14,662 nucleotides of DNA from Bacteroidales bacterium. GTDB lineage: Bacteria; Bacteroidota; Bacteroidia; Bacteroidales; UBA932. This document shows positions 7,444-14,662 of the stretch, piece by piece. Position numbers and translations under genes: made by a program. The stretch is taken from the NCBI GenBank assembly GCA_017551405.1, contig JAFZLP010000041.1:1-14662 (forward strand), written 5' to 3'. Every line of letters begins with the position of its first letter. Within the stretch, counting starts at the first letter, position 1. Below the pieces are notes generated by a model that made no database searches, had not been told where the DNA came from, and was given only the letters and a program-made list of their open reading frames with translations.

Positions 7444-8127
7444 GTGGGTAAGGAAATAACTCCCGTAGCGGTATATCATTCCCCGCTGGAGGGCAAGTTC
7501 GGTGTTCCGCGCCAGAGCGGAGTTGCCGCTGACCTCCGCGGGGAAGTCCGCCTTGAGGACCGTTACAGGCATCCCGATGCGCTGCGCGGCCTGGAAGGCT
7601 TCGACTATGCCTGGCTGATCTGGGGTTTCTCGCTCAACAGCGAAAACCCGGATTCGCTTACCGTGAGGCCGCCCAGGCTGGGCGGAAACAGGAGGGTAGG
7701 GGTGTTTGCGAGCCGTTCTCCTTTCCGGCCGAACGGGCTGGGGCTTTCGTGCGTTAAAATCGAGGGCGTCGATCCCGAAAACGGAGTGATCCGCGTCTCG
7801 GGGGCCGACCTCGCCGACGGCACCCCCGTATATGACATCAAACCCTACGTGGAATATGCGGACAGCCGTCCCGGAGTCCGCAGCGGCTTCGTCGACGACA
7901 GTCCGTGGGAGCCGTTGGAAGTGTCTGTCTCTGAGGAGATTGCATCTTTATTTCCGGCCGGTGGGCTTTCCGCGCTGAAGCAGATTCTCGCCGCCGATCC
8001 GCGGCCCTCTTACCAGGACGATCCGGAAAGGGAATACGGCCTGACATTCGCAGGCCGTAACGTAAAGTTCAAGGTGTCCGGAAAAGTTCTGACCGTAACC
8101 GGGGCGGATCAGAAAGACAGCGAATAG
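7444..8127 (+). CDS. trmO: tRNA (adenine(37)-N6)-methyltransferase, TsaA/TrmO family
   Basis: An S-adenosylmethionine-dependent enzyme that methylates the t6A37 base next to the anticodon to give m6t6A in threonine tRNAs. The 227-aa length matches the E. coli TrmO (YaeB) class. Hallmarks are VAVYHSPLEGKFGVPRQ at the N-terminus, the family signature RPPRLGGNRRVGVFASRSPF at 75-94 followed by RPNGLGLS, and DGTPVYDIKPY at 125-135. A C-terminal domain of about 70 residues follows. The start is a GTG at 7444, five bases after the gcvPB stop; no ATG lies nearby and the family N-terminus begins here. It is the last gene of the gcv operon. Its 3' end overlaps the convergent M23 peptidase gene by 19 bp. 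Confidence 0.93.
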   Translation: MGKEITPVAVYHSPLEGKFGVPRQSGVAADLRGEVRLEDRYRHPDALRGLEGFDYAWLIWGFSLNSENPDSLTVRPPRLGGNRRVGVFASRSPFRPNGLGLSCVKIEGVDPENGVIRVSGADLADGTPVYDIKPYVEYADSRPGVRSGFVDDSPWEPLEVSVSEEIASLFPAGGLSALKQILAADPRPSYQDDPEREYGLTFAGRNVKFKVSGKVLTVTGADQKDSE

Positions 8128-9365
8128 GAAGGCTCCGAAGGAGTTTCTTCCTTCCTGCCTGCAAGCTCGGCCCTGTACTCTTCGAAGAGGGCTCTCATGG
8201 CGGGCATGTTCTCCTGTTTGAGAGGCTCCTGGGACGGGGACTCCATGGCCAGCGGGTCGATGGGCGTGCCGTTCTTCCATACCCGGAAATCGAGATGCGG
8301 CCCGGTGGAAGTGCCGGTGGAGCCCACGTAGCCTATAACCTCGCCCTGGTGCACGACTTTTCCAACCTTGATGCCGGGGGCGAAATTGCGGAGATGCAGG
8401 TATCCTGTCTGGTATTTGTTCGGATGCTTGATGTAGATGGTGTTTCCGCCGCCTCCGCCCCATCCGGCCTTGATTACCGTTCCGTCGCCCAGAGCGCGGA
8501 CCGGCGTACCCGCAGGTGCGGCATAGTCGACGCCGGTGTGCGCGCGGACCGTGTGGTATACGGGATGCATGCGGTGATAGCTGAAGCGGGAACTGATGCG
8601 GCTGAACTGGAGCGGAGCCTTCAGGAAGGCTTTCCGCATGCTCTCTCCCTTTTCGTTCCAATACTTGTTGCCCCCGTCTCCCTGGTCGAAGCGGATAGCG
8701 AACAGGGAATCTGCACCCCGGCTGTAGATAGCGAAATCAATCCCCTGTACATCAATCACTTCGCCTTCGCAGACAAGTTCGTGACAGATGGCCTGGAAAC
8801 GGTCTCCTTCGTGCAGTCCGAAGAAGTTCACGGTCCATTCGTAGACGCTCTCGAAGGTGGCAATCAGCAGGGGAGACTCGCCCTGGTTCTGAAGGTCCTG
8901 CCAGAGCGACGAGGTGATGGTGACGTCCACGTAGTGCTTGAGCGTGTCGACCGGCTTGACAACCTGCCACAGCGCGAGGGAATCGGCGCACTTGAATACG
9001 GTGGAGCGGGTCCTGTCGTTCGTGTAAACGACGTATTCCAGGCGCCTGGCGGTGGAATCGCCGCTGTAATAGGCGTCGACGCCGTTGCCGGCCCTGACCT
9101 TGCGGACGTCGAAGACAGTGTCGCACAGAAGCGACATGGTGTAGGCGTCCTTTCCGGACATGCCGAGACGCTGCATGAGCGAAGAGAAGGCCTCGCCGTT
9201 CCTGACCGTGCCGTTCACGACGCGGAAGGTGTCGGTCAGGAATCCAAGGGGATAGACCGTGTCTTTCTGCACCGGCTCCGTGCCCGGCCCCGGTGTCTTC
9301 CTCCAGCAGGAAAAGGTCGAGGCCAGAAGCGCCAGCAGGAGGAGTGGAGTCAGTATCCTCTTCAT
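8109..9365 (-). CDS. M23 family peptidoglycan metallopeptidase, putative lipoprotein
   Basis: A 418-aa envelope protein likely to cut peptidoglycan cross-links or bind the wall. The N-terminus (MKRIL, hydrophobic core, STFSC) looks like a lipoprotein signal with Cys20 as the acylated residue, though the lipobox is not canonical. Residues about 40-250 resemble the N-terminal domains of MepM/YebA and Csd3-type proteases. The M23 domain starts near RISSRFSYHRMHPV. It shows HxxxD at His276/Asp280 (HTGVDYAAP), His324 in GYLHL, and H357-L-D359 in GPHLDFRV. The canonical motif is HLH, so the third zinc ligand is Asp instead of His. Its ATG overlaps the DUF853 stop as TAATG, so translation is probably coupled to that gene. 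The 3' end overlaps trmO by 19 bp. Confidence 0.92.
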   Translation of the reverse strand: MKRILTPLLLLALLASTFSCWRKTPGPGTEPVQKDTVYPLGFLTDTFRVVNGTVRNGEAFSSLMQRLGMSGKDAYTMSLLCDTVFDVRKVRAGNGVDAYYSGDSTARRLEYVVYTNDRTRSTVFKCADSLALWQVVKPVDTLKHYVDVTITSSLWQDLQNQGESPLLIATFESVYEWTVNFFGLHEGDRFQAICHELVCEGEVIDVQGIDFAIYSRGADSLFAIRFDQGDGGNKYWNEKGESMRKAFLKAPLQFSRISSRFSYHRMHPVYHTVRAHTGVDYAAPAGTPVRALGDGTVIKAGWGGGGGNTIYIKHPNKYQTGYLHLRNFAPGIKVGKVVHQGEVIGYVGSTGTSTGPHLDFRVWKNGTPIDPLAMESPSQEPLKQENMPAMRALFEEYRAELAGRKEETPSEPSYSLSF

Positions 9366-10966
9366 TATTTGAGGAGGCTGCCCAGGATGGAACGGGTTAT
9401 CTGCCTGGTAGCGGTGGTCGCGGCGCTCTTGATGGCCTTGTTCGCTGCAGTCTTGGCGGTGGATTTGGTGGTGGTCTTCTTCTTGCCGGTGGCGGCGTTG
9501 GCCACGGAGGTGCCGATGCTGCGCGAAGCGGAGGTTATGGCCGCTCCGAGCGCGGCTGCGGCGATTTTGCCGAAGATGCTCTTGGTGCCCTTGGAGTTGC
9601 CGTTCTTCTTGGCCTCCTTGAGGCTCTTTTCCTTCTGCTTTGCGATTTCAGCCTCCTGTCTGGCCTGCTCCTCTTCCGCCTTCTTGGCATCGGCAAGAAG
9701 CACCTCGAAGGCGCTTTCACGGTCGACCATGTTGTCGTACTTGCCGTAGATCATGCTGCGGTTGATGAGCTCCTGGCGCTGCTCAGGGGTAATCGCACCT
9801 ATCTGGCTGAGCGGGAAGAGGATCTTCGCCCTCTGGACGATAGAGGGAGCGCCCTTTTCGTCGAGGAGCGAAACCAGGGCTTCGCCGGTCTCGAGCTCCA
9901 TGATGGCGTCTTCCGTCTTGAAGGACGGGTTGGCGCGGAAGGTCTCTGCCGCGCTGCGCACAGCCTTCTGGTCTTTGGGTGTATATGCCCTGAGGGCGTG
10001 CTGGATGCGGTTTCCGAGCTGGCCGAGGATGGATTCGGGAATGTCAGTGGGGCTCTGGGTGATGAAATAGACGCCGACGCCCTTGCTTCGGATGAGCCTG
10101 ACCACCTGCTCGATTTTGTCGACAAGCGCCTTCGTGGTGTCCTCGAAGAGGGTGTGCGCCTCGTCGAAGAAGAACACGAGCTTGGGGAGTTCGAGGTCTC
10201 CGACCTCGGGCAGCTTTGCGTAGATGTCGCTGAGGAGCCAGAGCAGGAAGGTGCTGTAGAGCTTCGGGTTCTGCATCAGCTTGTCGGCTGCGAGGATGCT
10301 CATGATGCCCTTGCCGTTGTTGGTCTGGAGCAGGTCGAAGATGTCGAAGGACGGCTCTCCGAAGAACTTGTCCGCACCCTGGGTTTCGAGGGTGAGGAGG
10401 GCCCTCTGGATGGCGCCTATGCTGGCTTCGCTCACGTTGCCGTAGTTGAGGCGGTATTCAGCCGCATGCTCGGCCACGTACAGGGTCATGGCGCGGAGGT
10501 CCTTGAGGTCGAGCAGGAGCAGCTTCTTGTCATCGGCTACGCGGAAGATGATGTCCATCACGCCGCTCTGCACATCGTTGAGCCCGAGGAGCCTGCTGAT
10601 GAGCAGCGGACCCATGTTGCTGATGGTGGTGCGCATGGGATGGCCCTGCTCCCCGAAAACGTCGTAAACCCTTGAAGGACAGCCTTCAAACACGGGATTC
10701 TCGATTTCGAATACGGACAGTCTTTTTTCGATGAAGCCGCTCAGCCTGCCGGCCTGGCTTATGCCGCTGAGGTCGCCCTTCATGTCGGCCATGAAGCAGG
10801 GGACTCCGGCCTGCGAGAATGTCTCTGCCAGAACCTGGAGGGATACGGTTTTACCGGTGCCGGTGGCACCTGCGATGAGTCCGTGGCGGTTCGCCATCTT
10901 GCCGCAGATGGAAATGGGGCCTTCGTCTGAATGGGCTACATAGAGCCCGCGTTCTTTGTCTAACAT
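9365..10966 (-). CDS. HerA/DUF853-type P-loop ATPase (YjgR-like)
   Basis: A 533-aa ATPase related to the E. coli YjgR family and, more distantly, to HerA/FtsK DNA translocases; its cellular role is not established. Walker A GATGTGKT is at 33-40 and Walker B FFFDEAH at 265-271. A sensor-like segment, [20 protein letters not shown], and an Arg-rich region follow. The last roughly 110 residues change character: a charged coiled-coil-like Lys/Glu/Ala stretch is followed by an Ala/Ser/Thr/Lys-rich basic tail ending [14 protein letters not shown], which resembles the YjgR C-terminus. It lies 51 bp downstream of potD and overlaps the next gene by one base (TAATG). No convincing promoter is seen in the 51-bp gap, so it is probably read from the pot operon. 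Confidence 0.92.
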   Translation of the reverse strand: MLDKERGLYVAHSDEGPISICGKMANRHGLIAGATGTGKTVSLQVLAETFSQAGVPCFMADMKGDLSGISQAGRLSGFIEKRLSVFEIENPVFEGCPSRVYDVFGEQGHPMRTTISNMGPLLISRLLGLNDVQSGVMDIIFRVADDKKLLLLDLKDLRAMTLYVAEHAAEYRLNYGNVSEASIGAIQRALLTLETQGADKFFGEPSFDIFDLLQTNNGKGIMSILAADKLMQNPKLYSTFLLWLLSDIYAKLPEVGDLELPKLVFFFDEAHTLFEDTTKALVDKIEQVVRLIRSKGVGVYFITQSPTDIPESILGQLGNRIQHALRAYTPKDQKAVRSAAETFRANPSFKTEDAIMELETGEALVSLLDEKGAPSIVQRAKILFPLSQIGAITPEQRQELINRSMIYGKYDNMVDRESAFEVLLADAKKAEEEQARQEAEIAKQKEKSLKEAKKNGNSKGTKSIFGKIAAAALGAAITSASRSIGTSVANAATGKKKTTTKSTAKTAANKAIKSAATTATRQITRSILGSLLK

Positions 10967-11017
10967 TATCTTTTAAAGCTGTTTACAAGTTATTAATCTT
11001 CAAAAACCCATGGCATC
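10967..11017. other. 51-bp potD/DUF853 intergenic gap
   Basis: This is the only sizeable gap in the leftward operon. It is AT-rich. A TTTTTG (minus strand, 11006-11001) could serve as a -33 element, but no TAnnTTTG sits 19-21 nt downstream. There is no hairpin followed by a T-run. I infer readthrough from potD, possibly with a minor internal promoter. Confidence 0.5.
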
Positions 11018-12310
11018 CTAATGCCTCCTGTGCCCTTTCTTCTTGCGCATCTTGGAGAAGAGGTAGCCGGCGAGCAAAGCTGCGATGACGACTCCGATCA
11101 GCACGTAGGTGAAGGTGCTGGCGTTGTCGCCCTTGACGCGGGTCCACATGTCCAGGAGGGCCTGGGTGCGGTCGCCGTTGTCGTGCATCATGCCGCAGCG
11201 CGAGATGGTCTCGGCCGAAGGATACATTATGGGGTTAAGGGCCACTGCGGTGGCTTCGGGGCCGAAGAAATAGCTGGCGTCGATGGGCTCGAACTTCTCT
11301 TCATCTACCATCGCCTCGAGGATTTCGGGGCCGCCCACGCAGCTTACATATCCGATTTCCTCCATGTTGCGGAGCGCATTCTCGGGCTTGCAGAGGAAGT
11401 TGATGAAATAGCGCGCAGCCTTGATGTTCTTTGCATACTTGGGGATCACCCAGCCGTCGAGGAAAACGATGCTGCCTTCCTTCGGGACTACGAAATCCAG
11501 GCCCACTCCGACCTGTTCCGCCTCGTCGATGGCCCACTGGGCGTCACCGCTCCAGGTAAGGTTGAGCCAGGCCTTCTCCTGGGTCATGCGCTCCTTGCCG
11601 AAGTCGGCCTCCCAGCCGGAGATGTTGTCGCGGAAGGAGTTCAGGAAAGCTTCCACCTGGGCGATGTCCTCGTCGGAGGCGTCAAAGCAGATCTTCTCGG
11701 TGTCGAGCTCGCCGGCATCGATCCTGTCGCGGTTGAGGGCGACGCGGAGGGCGGTGTAGACGTCGCGGAAGGCATCCTTCATGAAGAGCTTGCCGGCCCA
11801 CTTGGGATCCTGCAGGGTGTACCATGTGGAAACTTCTTCCTTTGTGGCGTGCTTCGTGTTGTACAGCAGGCCTACCGTACCCCACATGTAACCCACGGAA
11901 TAGTCGTTGGCATTCTTGCCGGAACCGTCTATCTGATTGAATTTGTGGATGATGAAGGGGGAGATGTTGTCGATATAGTTGGGCGTGTCGCCGAAATCCC
12001 TGTCGATGGGAATGAGATAGTCCTCACGGAGCATCTTCTCGATAACGTATTCCGAAGGGCAGATTACGTCGTAGTCTTCGTGACCGAGGGTAATCTTGCT
12101 GAGCATGGTCTCGTTGATGTCGAAATACTGGTATACGATCTTCACAGGTTCGCCGGTCTGTTCTTCATACCACTTCTCGAATTCGCCTATCAGCGCTTCG
12201 TCGATGTAGTCGGACCAGTTGTAGACCTTGAGCGTGTGCTCGCGGTCGATGGCGGATGCGGAACCCGCCATAAGGATGCCTGCGAGGGCAATGCAAAGGA
12301 GTTTCTTCAT
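11018..12310 (-). CDS. potD: Spermidine/putrescine ABC transporter substrate-binding protein with C-terminal membrane anchor
   Basis: Periplasmic binding protein that captures polyamines and delivers them to PotBC. It has 430 aa, longer than the about 350 of E. coli PotD. A signal peptide (MKKLLCIALAGILMAGSASA, cleavage near 20) lacks a lipobox. The mature protein starts with the family motif LKVYNWSDYIDEAL and contains NLTWSGDAQWA. Unusually, a hydrophobic helix lies at about 400-418 (TYVLIGVVIAALLAGYLF), followed by the strongly basic tail KMRKKKGHRRH. This topology would place the binding domain in the periplasm, fixed to the inner membrane with a cytoplasmic tail. The gene starts two bases after the potC stop. 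Spermidine, putrescine or another polyamine are all possible ligands. Confidence 0.95.
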   Translation of the reverse strand: MKKLLCIALAGILMAGSASAIDREHTLKVYNWSDYIDEALIGEFEKWYEEQTGEPVKIVYQYFDINETMLSKITLGHEDYDVICPSEYVIEKMLREDYLIPIDRDFGDTPNYIDNISPFIIHKFNQIDGSGKNANDYSVGYMWGTVGLLYNTKHATKEEVSTWYTLQDPKWAGKLFMKDAFRDVYTALRVALNRDRIDAGELDTEKICFDASDEDIAQVEAFLNSFRDNISGWEADFGKERMTQEKAWLNLTWSGDAQWAIDEAEQVGVGLDFVVPKEGSIVFLDGWVIPKYAKNIKAARYFINFLCKPENALRNMEEIGYVSCVGGPEILEAMVDEEKFEPIDASYFFGPEATAVALNPIMYPSAETISRCGMMHDNGDRTQALLDMWTRVKGDNASTFTYVLIGVVIAALLAGYLFSKMRKKKGHRRH

Positions 12311-12312
12311 TT

Positions 12313-13107
12313 CTATTTTCTGGATTTAAGGGATCTGTAGTTGATAATCAGGAGCAGTGCCAGCACCACCAGGAACACCACCGTCATGAGCGGGCGCAGT
12401 TCGGGCGTTAGGCCGCCTTTGCGGGCGTCGGCGTAGATGTAGGTGGACAGGGTTTCGAGGCCCTGGTTGCCCTTGGTGAAGAGCGTGACCGCAAAATCGT
12501 CGATGGAAAGCGTGAACGCCAGGATGAAGCCGGAAATGACGCCGGGACGGATTTGCGGGAAGATCACCTTGCGCAGGGCCTGTCCGGGCGTGGCCCCGAG
12601 GTCGAGGGCCGCCTCATAGGTGTTCGGCGTCATCTGCCGGAGCTTGGGCATCACCGAAAGGACCACGTAGGGGGTGCAGAACGACACGTGCGCCAGCACC
12701 ACCGTGACGTATCCCTGGGTGATTCCCACTGCGACGAAGAGCAGGAACAGCGCGATACCGGTGATGATGTCGGGGTTGAGCAGGGGGATGTTGTTCAGGA
12801 ACGTGATGGCCTGGCGGCCGCGCCCCTTGAGGTTGTGGATGCCCACTGCCGCAACCGAACCCAGGAGGGTGGAGAGGAAGGCGGAAATCAGGCCTATGCT
12901 GAGCGTGTTCTCGACGGCGTGCAGGAGCGAGCTTCCCACGCTGCCCGAGAAGAGGTTCCGGTAGAGCTTGAGCGAGAATCCGGTCCAGCTTCCGAGCACC
13001 TTGGCTTCGGTGAACGAGAAGATGGCTATGATGACTATGGGCGCGTACATGAAGAAGAGCAGCAGCCACAGATAGCCTTTCGCGAGTATCTTCTTTGCGG
13101 TGCTCAT
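12313..13107 (-). CDS. potC: Spermidine/putrescine ABC transporter permease PotC
   Basis: Inner-membrane permease that pairs with PotB to form the polyamine channel. The 264-aa length is typical. It contains about six hydrophobic helices and the EAA loop that contacts the PotA ATPase (YEAALDLGATPG, with Glu165-Ala166-Ala167). LSIDDFAVTLF near the C-terminus is a typical PotC stretch. The start at 13107 (MSTAKKILAKGYLW) is chosen because it overlaps the potB stop as ATGA. A longer in-frame version from 13215 would add 36 Arg/His-rich residues lying across potB and unlike a permease N-terminus. The stop is two bases before potD. Confidence 0.96.
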   Translation of the reverse strand: MSTAKKILAKGYLWLLLFFMYAPIVIIAIFSFTEAKVLGSWTGFSLKLYRNLFSGSVGSSLLHAVENTLSIGLISAFLSTLLGSVAAVGIHNLKGRGRQAITFLNNIPLLNPDIITGIALFLLFVAVGITQGYVTVVLAHVSFCTPYVVLSVMPKLRQMTPNTYEAALDLGATPGQALRKVIFPQIRPGVISGFILAFTLSIDDFAVTLFTKGNQGLETLSTYIYADARKGGLTPELRPLMTVVFLVVLALLLIINYRSLKSRK

Positions 13108-13883
13108 ATCAGTCCTCCCGTTTCCGCCTCGCTGCTCTGCTCGTTGTCGGAGAAGAGCGAGGTGAGGCCTATTATTGCCAGCATGATGAGGGCCAGGGCT
13201 GCGCCGTAGTTCCACATGCCGCTGTTGATGTTTTCCTGGATGGTGGTACCGAAGAGCTTGATCTTGTTCATGGTGAGCAGTTCGGCCACCGCGAAGGTGG
13301 AGATGGTGGGCATGAACACCATGAGAATCCCGCTCAGAACGCCGGGCATGGAGAGCGGAACGGTCACTTTGGTGAACACCTTCACCGGGGGAGCGCCGAG
13401 ATCCTGGGCTGCCTCAGCGTAGGATTTATCCATCTTGTTAAGCGTGTTGTAGATGGGATAAATCATGAACGGCAGGAAGTTGTAAACCATGCCGAAGATG
13501 AGGGTGGCTTCGCCCAGGGGGGCCTTCATAAAGTCGAAGAGAGCTACGGTGGCGAGCGTGCGTATGAGCATGTTGATCCACATCGGGAGGATGAACAGCA
13601 TCACCGTCACGCTCGAGCGGTTGAGCTTGCTGTTGCTCATGATCATCGCCGCCGGATATCCCAGCAGAAGGCAGAGAATGGTGGTGATGAGCGCAATCTC
13701 TATGGAATAGATGAAGGTGTGGAGGTCTTCCGGGGAGTGGAAGAAACGCGCGAAATTGTCGAGCGTGACTCCGCCGTTGCGGCCCGTGAAGGCATAGATG
13801 AGCACCATCACCAGCGGCAATGCCACGAAGAGCACCAGGAAGATGGTGTAGGGAAGAGCCCAGGTTGAACGCTTAATTCTCAT
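13104..13883 (-). CDS. potB: Spermidine/putrescine ABC transporter permease PotB
   Basis: The second inner-membrane permease of the polyamine importer; 259 aa, close to the family length. It starts MRIKRSTWALPYTIFLVLF and shows about six hydrophobic helices. The EAA coupling loop is YAEAAQDLGAPP at 155-166, followed by KVTVPLSMPGVLSG. The C-terminal tail (DNEQSSEAETGG) is polar and cytoplasmic. The ATG overlaps the potA stop by four bases (ATGA) and its own stop overlaps the potC ATG in the same way, so potA, potB and potC are translationally coupled. Confidence 0.96.
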   Translation of the reverse strand: MRIKRSTWALPYTIFLVLFVALPLVMVLIYAFTGRNGGVTLDNFARFFHSPEDLHTFIYSIEIALITTILCLLLGYPAAMIMSNSKLNRSSVTVMLFILPMWINMLIRTLATVALFDFMKAPLGEATLIFGMVYNFLPFMIYPIYNTLNKMDKSYAEAAQDLGAPPVKVFTKVTVPLSMPGVLSGILMVFMPTISTFAVAELLTMNKIKLFGTTIQENINSGMWNYGAALALIMLAIIGLTSLFSDNEQSSEAETGGLI

Positions 13884-14662
13884 TTCCGCCTGAGTTTGAT
13901 GTCTTCGGGGAGTATCTTGACTCCCACCAGGTCGTCCTTGTCCCAGATGTCCTGGGTGTCAACGTAGATGAGTTCGCCTGATTCGGTCTTGACCGTGAGG
14001 TGGTAGCGGTCGCCCTTGTAAAGGATGAAATAGACCTGGCCCTCGGTGTTGCCGTCTTCGCGGTTGTCCATAAGGTCCACGGCCCCGAATTCGACGTCCA
14101 CCTCGACCGGAGTGCCGGCCGGGATGTCGGTTTCGGGAATATCCCATTCGGCATCGAGGAAACGCACGGAAGTGGGGGAGACCACCTCGCCTTCGAGGGT
14201 GTTGCGCACGCGCTCCTTCTTCATGACCTGGATGTCCCCGGCGTGGATGTGCATGCCCACCGTGGTGCCCACGTCAAAGCAGTTGTAGTCCTGGACCTGC
14301 AGTTCGAAACCCTCGGCCGTCTGCACGAGAATATCGTAGACCACGCCCTTGAAAATGCAGGACGTGACGGTGCCGGTGAACTGCTCGCCTTCGGTGTTCT
14401 TCTTGATGTATATGTCTTCGGGGCGGATGACGACGTCCACGGGAACGTTCTCGCCGAAGCCCTTGTCGACGCAGTCGAAGTCGTGCCCGATGAAGTTCAC
14501 CCGCTTGTCTTCCAGCATGGTGCCGTTGAGGATGTTGCTCTGGCCGATGAAGTTGGCCACGAAGCTGTTGACGGGCTCGTTGTAGATGTCGCGCGGGGTG
14601 CCGATCTGCTGGATGCGGCCTTCGCTCATGACCACTATGGTGTCGGAAAGGGTGAGGGCCTC
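13880..14662 (-). CDS. potA: Spermidine/putrescine ABC transporter ATP-binding protein, C-terminal part; 5' end cut by window edge
   Basis: The ATPase subunit that powers polyamine import. Only the last 260 residues are inside the window. They begin at EALTLSDTIVVM, the sequence that follows the H-loop, so Walker A, signature and Walker B lie off the right edge. GRIQQIGTPRDIYNEP and SFVANFIGQSNIL are typical PotA landmarks, and VIRPEDI starts the regulatory TOBE region. The C-terminal part is about 80 residues longer than in E. coli PotA and holds two similar segments (14380-14217 and 14044-13883), which look like tandem TOBE-type domains. The stop overlaps the potB start as ATGA. It is the upstream gene of the visible pot cluster, and any promoter lies outside the window. 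Confidence 0.95.
   Translation of the reverse strand, partial: EALTLSDTIVVMSEGRIQQIGTPRDIYNEPVNSFVANFIGQSNILNGTMLEDKRVNFIGHDFDCVDKGFGENVPVDVVIRPEDIYIKKNTEGEQFTGTVTSCIFKGVVYDILVQTAEGFELQVQDYNCFDVGTTVGMHIHAGDIQVMKKERVRNTLEGEVVSPTSVRFLDAEWDIPETDIPAGTPVEVDVEFGAVDLMDNREDGNTEGQVYFILYKGDRYHLTVKTESGELIYVDTQDIWDKDDLVGVKILPEDIKLRRK

Noticed and set aside
8127-8155. Hairpin CTCC-GAA-GGAG followed by TTTCTT, nested in GGAAGG...CCTTCC, just after the trmO stop
   Set aside because: The stem is only four strong pairs, the T-run is interrupted, and the segment is also the C-terminal coding sequence of the M23 gene. It is too weak to call a terminator.
13108-13215. Longer PotC start at 13215
   Set aside because: It would add 36 Arg/His-rich residues translated from inside potB. 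The ATGA overlap start at 13107 gives the expected permease N-terminus.

Overview
The window reads as a chromosomal segment of an uncultured or gut-type Bacteroidales bacterium with fairly high GC content. Three things point there. The gene starts have no Shine-Dalgarno sequence and sit behind A-rich leaders. The one clear promoter matches the Bacteroidota -33/-7 pattern (TTTG, about 20 nt, TAnnTTTG). The protein families (split glycine decarboxylase, PotABCD with an extended PotA, a DUF853 ATPase, a lipoprotein M23 peptidase) fit the phylum. Genus cannot be settled from the sequence alone. There are no tRNAs, rRNAs, integrases, transposases or CRISPR arrays, and almost every base is coding.

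Layout. (1) Positions 1-2540, minus strand: a secreted alpha/beta hydrolase followed 12 bp later by an ABC exporter half-transporter, which runs off the left edge. The exporter has Asp instead of the catalytic Glu after Walker B, so it is probably one half of a heterodimer. (2) Positions 2541-2674: a 134-bp divergent intergenic region, the longest non-coding stretch, with a strong Bacteroidota-type promoter facing right. (3) Positions 2675-8127, plus strand: a tight operon of an unrecognised 155-aa protein, gcvT, gcvH, gcvPA, gcvPB and trmO, with gaps of 1-9 bp. It encodes the T, H and split P proteins of the glycine cleavage system; the L protein is not here. (4) Positions 8109-14662, minus strand: potA (5' part off the right edge), potB, potC and potD for polyamine import, then a HerA/DUF853-type ATPase and an M23 peptidase lipoprotein. 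Several of these genes overlap at ATGA or TAATG. The two operons converge and overlap by 19 bp at the ends of trmO and the M23 gene.

Function. The right-facing operon splits glycine into CO2, ammonia and methylene-tetrahydrofolate and carries a tRNA-modifying methyltransferase as its last gene. The left-facing operon imports spermidine/putrescine and also carries an envelope peptidase and an ATPase of unknown role.

Most of the window is ordinary housekeeping and transport. The most unusual feature is a 140-bp imperfect inverted-repeat element (6016-6155) lying in frame inside gcvPB, which lengthens the N-terminal linker of the protein by roughly 30 residues. It resembles the in-gene palindromic elements known from Rickettsia. 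Other points of interest are the unknown leader gene of the gcv operon, a C-terminal membrane anchor on PotD, a tandem C-terminal domain in PotA, and an HxD motif in place of HxH in the M23 peptidase.
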